Below are positions 60,546 through 64,000 of a DNA stretch of 64,000 nt, piece by piece. The number at the start of each line of letters is the position of its first letter. Positions within the stretch are counted from its first letter, which is position 1. Under the pieces are notes generated by a model that saw only the letters and a list, made by a program, of their open reading frames with translations, searched no databases and was not told where the DNA came from. Origin of the DNA: Saccharothrix tamanrassetensis (GTDB lineage Bacteria > Actinomycetota > Actinomycetes > Mycobacteriales > Pseudonocardiaceae). Location of the stretch: NCBI RefSeq assembly GCF_014203665.1, contig NZ_JACHJN010000012.1:207988-271987 (forward strand). Direction: 5' to 3'. A program made the position numbers and the translations under genes.

Positions 60546-61194
60546 CGGGCGCGGATTCCCAGAACAGGCGCCCGTCACTGACGACTGCCTGGTCCGTGGA
60601 GGTGTGGATGTGCCGCTCGCGCGCGGCATCCACGTACCGACGGCGGGCTTCGGAGCCGGTGTGCAGGGCGTTGGCGACATCGGCGAGCATGTCGGCGACA
60701 CCGGTCCACCACGGACCGTTATAGGTGCCGTCCTCGCCGCTCCAGTGTTGGACGCACCCGTGTCGGGGTCCGGAGCGGAGGTCGACGAACAGCATATCGC
60801 CGCCGCCGTCGGCAGCGATGGGGATGAACGAGGTGAGGAACGCCCCCGCAGGGCTGCCGGCCTCACCGACTGTGGCGTTGCGGATGGCGGTGGGCGCGCC
60901 GGAGCCGACCCAGATCGACCTCTGGACCAGAACGTCGCGCAGGGAGCAGGGTTCGAAGAACGGGGGCAACAGCAGCCCGTTGCCGTCGGGCAGTCCTGTG
61001 CCGTTGCACAGCCGCCACCACGTGACCAGGTCGTCCGGAAGGTCCTGCCCGACGTCGTCCCGCACCGCACGCAGGTCTTCGTCACCGGCGGGTGGCGCGA
61101 GCGCCGCGAACGTCAAGGGGGCGTGGATCTCCAACCAGGACGTGATTCCACGCCAGGAGTCCACTACTAATTTGTCCACGGCACCATTCTGCAC
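60520..61194 (-). CDS. SMI1/KNR4-family protein
   Basis: A 224-residue cytoplasmic protein with the SMI1/KNR4 (SUKH) fold. DDLVTWWRLCNGTGLPDGNGLLLPPFFEP and the FIPIAADGGGDMLFVDLRSGPRHGCVQHW core are the family signatures. GTG at 61194 has CCGGAG but close spacing; another GTG five codons on is possible. SUKH proteins are frequent immunity factors of bacterial nuclease toxins. Here it stands divergent from a secreted nuclease gene with 220 bases between. An immunity role is inference. Confidence 0.85.
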   Translation of the reverse strand: MQNGAVDKLVVDSWRGITSWLEIHAPLTFAALAPPAGDEDLRAVRDDVGQDLPDDLVTWWRLCNGTGLPDGNGLLLPPFFEPCSLRDVLVQRSIWVGSGAPTAIRNATVGEAGSPAGAFLTSFIPIAADGGGDMLFVDLRSGPRHGCVQHWSGEDGTYNGPWWTGVADMLADVANALHTGSEARRRYVDAARERHIHTSTDQAVVSDGRLFWESAPDDLPRCDR

Positions 61195-61413
61195 TACTCC
61201 GGACCGGCGTGTGTCGTGGTCCTCATGCCGGTGTATTGCAGCGGTTGAGCCGACTGTGTCGGCTCCAGCTTGCTGCCGCGGTAGGTGCGGGTGCAATCGG
61301 GGTTGATCCGAGTAGGCCTAGACAGGCTTGTGTGCCAACGAAATGATGCTGATGGGGGTTTGATCCACAACCCGAGGGGGGTTGTTTTGTTTTCCCATGC
61401 CAGAAAAGCCTCG

Positions 61414-63732
61414 ATGCCGTTCTGCGGCCTCCGATGGCGAAGGCGGTCCATCGGTACTCTCACTGTGCTCCTCCTGCTCACGGCTGGCATGACCGGCAAC
61501 TCGTCGGCGGACCCGAAGGTTCCTCCGGCACCATCCCAGCCACCACAGGTACTGGCCACTTCGGACGGTCGCGTGCACTACCTCGGCCTGTGGTGGGACC
61601 GTGGAGAGCACATCGCGCTCGACGCGCCGAACGGCCAGGGCTTCCGGCAGCAGTTGCCGCCCAATAACAATGTGTTGTTCTCCACAAGCGTGCCGGTCGA
61701 AGCCCATGACGGTTCCCTGCGTATCGTCGCCACGGGAAACAACGGCTCGCTGTGGACCACCGCACAGCAAGGACGTAACGGACCATGGGCAAACTGGACG
61801 AATCTGGGCGGTCCTCGAGTACAGACCGACGCGGCAACGATCATCCGCGGTAGGAGTGACGCGATCTCGGTGTTTGTCGCAGCCGCCGACGGCGCGGTTT
61901 GGACGCTGCGCCAGCAAACGAAAGACGGCCCGTGGGGAACTTGGAAATCGCTGGGCGGCAGCGGTTTGGCCAACCCGGTTACGGTGGGCCGGGGCGTCGG
62001 CGACGCCTTTGAAGTCATCGCCACCTCGTGGAAGACCAAAACCGTCTGGAAGGCATCACAGGCCGTCGCTGACGGTCCGTTCTCGACATGGCAGCAGTTC
62101 AGCGACCCCGGTTTCCACCGGCATTCGCAACTGATCACCCACGCGGACCGAAGCATGGAACTCGTGGTGCGCACACAGGGTGGGCAGGTGGCCACCAAGC
62201 GCCAGACCTCTCCCGGCGGTTCGTGGGCGCCTTGGTCGACGCTCACCGGCCCAGTCGGGACCGGGAAACCTGCGGTGATCCTTCGCCCGGATGGGCGGCT
62301 TACCATCGTAGCCGGCTCGGCGGATGGCCGCCTGTTCTCCGGTCGGTTCGGGTTCGACCCGACCGTTGGGCGCACCGTGGCGGAACAGTGGGAGGACCTC
62401 GCCGACCACGGTGCGCCGCGCGTGTTGGCAGACCAGGCCCTTTCGGGAACGGGACGGTCGGATGGTTCTTGGGTCGCCGCCTACAACGACGGCACCGAGA
62501 ATTTCGCAGAGATCGTCGGCAACTACTCCGAGTCGGCGCAGGACCAGCCCGAACCCGTACAGCCGGCCTTGCGAGACCTGGCGTCGGTACGTGCGGATGA
62601 CGGCCGCAGCGGACAGTATGCCCAGGGGGTCTATGGGGTACGGCCGGTCGGCGCGGCCGGGTGGTCGCCGCCAGCCTTCCACTATGAGCACTTCACATAC
62701 GACGAGTGCACCAAAACGGCGGACGTGGTCCGCGAGGACTTCTCGATAAAGAATCGCTACTCTTCCTGCTGGGCTGCGGACAACACTGTCCATATCAAGA
62801 TGGTCTGTCAGCGCTTGCGGGGTGAAGATGTGTGCTTCGGGCGCCGCATCACTTTTACGGTGACAGTGATCGGGCTTGGGTCGGACTACTACCGGCAGGG
62901 GCGGTTCGCCATCTCCGTTTCACGGTTCCAGCACGTCCTTCCCGTCGATGAGGGGATCAAGGTCAGCGTCGAGGCAAGGTGCCTCCCTCTGGCCGAAACC
63001 ACCGATTGCGAACCGGACCGCGACACGCCGCCGGCGCAGCGCACGATCGCCGAGTGGATGAACAACAAAGACGCTAGGGGTGACGTAATCGGCGCCGAAC
63101 CCCAACCCAACCCTGCAGTGAACCCGGAGAAGCTCGGCTACGGCAAGGCCTGGGTGCGAGTACGGGTGCAGCGGCAGGACGGAAGCGTCAGACAGGTCGA
63201 CTCGCCGGGAGTACGCCTCCGGTTCGACTCGGCCGGGTACATGTCGGTCAATGGCAGCAGTGGAACGGTCTTCCCGGATGTCAATCCGGTGATGAACTTC
63301 CCGATCAACACCCCGGAGTTCGTTGCCATGAAGCAATCCGGTCTGCACTACAAGCAGGCCATGGAACATCCGGAACAGACGATCCCTGCTGTGGCCGGCA
63401 AGTCCATCCCCGGTGCCATCGGCGGAACGCCCCTGCACCGGCTGAAACACGATGACGAATGGCGCAAGGAGAACCGCGACGAAGCAGTGCGCACCTGTAA
63501 GAGCAGTGACATGCCGCCGGGCGAATACCCGAAGGACGGGTACCAGTGTGATGAGTACCCCTTCGCTAGCACGCGTGAAGGGGCCTCCCGCACGTACAAC
63601 CCGCTACGGAACTTCTCCGTCAAGTCGATCCCAGCGGACGACAACAGCGCGTCGGGGATCTGGATCGGTACTTGGTATTCGTACGACCGTATCATCGATG
63701 GCGACCAATTCTACGTGCGTGTGATCGAGTAA
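61414..63732 (+). CDS. Secreted beta-propeller protein with NucA/NucB nuclease domain
   Basis: A 772-residue secreted protein. The signal peptide is RWRRRSIGTLTVLLLLTAG with a cut near NSSA. Residues about 30-360 hold recurrent WxxW blades (GPWANWTNLGG, GPWGTWKSLGG, GPFSTWQQF, GSWAPWSTLTG) as in PLL-type lectin beta-propellers. A cysteine-containing middle domain follows. The last 60 residues carry QCDEYPFASTREG, a NucA/NucB deoxyribonuclease core motif, and end with FYVRVIE. The ATG at 61414 was used; a TTG at 61387 has a stronger G-rich ribosome site and would add nine residues. It likely cuts DNA outside the cell after sugar binding. Confidence 0.87.
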   Translation: MPFCGLRWRRRSIGTLTVLLLLTAGMTGNSSADPKVPPAPSQPPQVLATSDGRVHYLGLWWDRGEHIALDAPNGQGFRQQLPPNNNVLFSTSVPVEAHDGSLRIVATGNNGSLWTTAQQGRNGPWANWTNLGGPRVQTDAATIIRGRSDAISVFVAAADGAVWTLRQQTKDGPWGTWKSLGGSGLANPVTVGRGVGDAFEVIATSWKTKTVWKASQAVADGPFSTWQQFSDPGFHRHSQLITHADRSMELVVRTQGGQVATKRQTSPGGSWAPWSTLTGPVGTGKPAVILRPDGRLTIVAGSADGRLFSGRFGFDPTVGRTVAEQWEDLADHGAPRVLADQALSGTGRSDGSWVAAYNDGTENFAEIVGNYSESAQDQPEPVQPALRDLASVRADDGRSGQYAQGVYGVRPVGAAGWSPPAFHYEHFTYDECTKTADVVREDFSIKNRYSSCWAADNTVHIKMVCQRLRGEDVCFGRRITFTVTVIGLGSDYYRQGRFAISVSRFQHVLPVDEGIKVSVEARCLPLAETTDCEPDRDTPPAQRTIAEWMNNKDARGDVIGAEPQPNPAVNPEKLGYGKAWVRVRVQRQDGSVRQVDSPGVRLRFDSAGYMSVNGSSGTVFPDVNPVMNFPINTPEFVAMKQSGLHYKQAMEHPEQTIPAVAGKSIPGAIGGTPLHRLKHDDEWRKENRDEAVRTCKSSDMPPGEYPKDGYQCDEYPFASTREGASRTYNPLRNFSVKSIPADDNSASGIWIGTWYSYDRIIDGDQFYVRVIE

Positions 63733-63768
63733 CACCCGTACACGGCCTTACCGACCGAACCCCCGCTT

Positions 63769-63802
63769 CGCCGGGTGTGGCGAAATCTCGTCACACCCGG
63801 CG
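63769..63802 (+). terminator. Terminator after the nuclease gene
   Basis: A 15-base stem (CGCCGGGTGTG core with one G-T pair) closes on an AATC loop, 36 bases after the nuclease stop. Confidence 0.7.
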
Positions 63803-63939
63803 TTCATCACCTTCCGCAGCTTCGTGCCGAACCCACCACCGCTGGCATGTCGCCCGACCGCCACCGCGCAACGTGCCTTCCCTATGTGTAGGGACGACCG
63901 CAGTAAGAGCTGGTCTCACGTGGTGATCGTGTTGCTGTC

Positions 63940-64000
63940 ATGATCTGTGCTGTGGTCGATCGGTTGGCGTTGCGGTTGGTGCCGGATGAGTTGTGGGCGG
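63940..64000 (+). mobile_element. Start of a probable IS5-type transposase, cut by the window edge
   Basis: Twenty residues are visible from the ATG at 63940. The end of this stretch, LVPDELWA, matches the N-terminal LVPDxLW motif of many actinobacterial IS5-family transposases. The element's left end would lie in the preceding 130 bases, but no inverted repeat can be paired because the right end is outside the window. Confidence 0.5.

Overview
The window is about 70% GC, uses GTG and TTG starts freely, and is rich in SARP/STAND, LuxR, PucR, LacI, TetR and PadR regulators. It also carries a WS/DGAT acyltransferase, IrtA/IrtB-type exporters and RNHCP proteins. This points to a filamentous actinomycete, plausibly a Pseudonocardiales member; that placement is inference. 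No rRNA, tRNA or CRISPR array was recognised. The left edge cuts a STAND regulator and the right edge cuts what looks like an IS5-type transposase.

Region 1 (1-28 kb) looks like a cryptic secondary-metabolism neighbourhood. Three large STAND (NB-ARC) regulators sit at 1-914, 3329-5587 and 23562-26369, the last with a SARP domain. Between them lie a CPA1 antiporter, an SDR, a WS/DGAT acyltransferase and a polyketide synthase-like protein. The PKS-like protein keeps an intact ketosynthase triad, but its acyltransferase and dehydratase regions are eroded. Divergent from it is an operon for a complete acetyl-CoA-carboxylase-like enzyme (fused carboxyltransferase, biotin carrier, biotin carboxylase) and an aldehyde dehydrogenase. 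Two short LuxR-type regulators, a MaoC-like hydratase and a broken FAD/GMC oxidoreductase follow. Next comes a tight four-gene operon (TenA-like, FAD amine-oxidase-like, HisF-like, medium-chain dehydrogenase) downstream of the SARP gene. The HisF-like protein has lost hallmark residues of histidine biosynthesis. This operon is the best candidate here for an undescribed pathway.

Region 2 (26.6-39.9 kb) holds a TetR/aldo-keto reductase divergon with twin operators, a PucR-type regulator, an HSL-type esterase and an IrtA/IrtB-like ABC exporter pair. It also holds a methyltransferase, a PadR/membrane-protein pair with a perfect operator palindrome, a secreted RTX-repeat protein, a second PucR-type regulator and two tandem RNHCP genes. 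Strong hairpins mark the convergent gene ends.

Region 3 (40.4-51.6 kb) contains a LacI-type regulator, a cupin protein and a complete peptide/opine-type ABC importer. Related 14-bp palindromes precede the cupin gene and the importer, suggesting one regulon. A DUF6223-type membrane protein, a NarL-type two-component pair and a secreted subtilisin-like protease follow.

Region 4 (51.9-59.8 kb) is a coherent base/nucleoside uptake and breakdown locus. An FCD regulator, a THI5/SsuA-type binding protein, an ATPase, a fused double permease and a cytosine-deaminase-type amidohydrolase run leftward. A uridine phosphorylase and a CynX-type MFS transporter run rightward. A perfect 20-bp palindrome lies between the two arms.

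Region 5 (59.9-64 kb) has a membrane-anchored small protein overlapping an SMI1/KNR4-like protein. Divergent from them is a secreted protein with a lectin-like beta-propeller and a NucA/NucB nuclease domain, an arrangement reminiscent of a toxin with its immunity gene.
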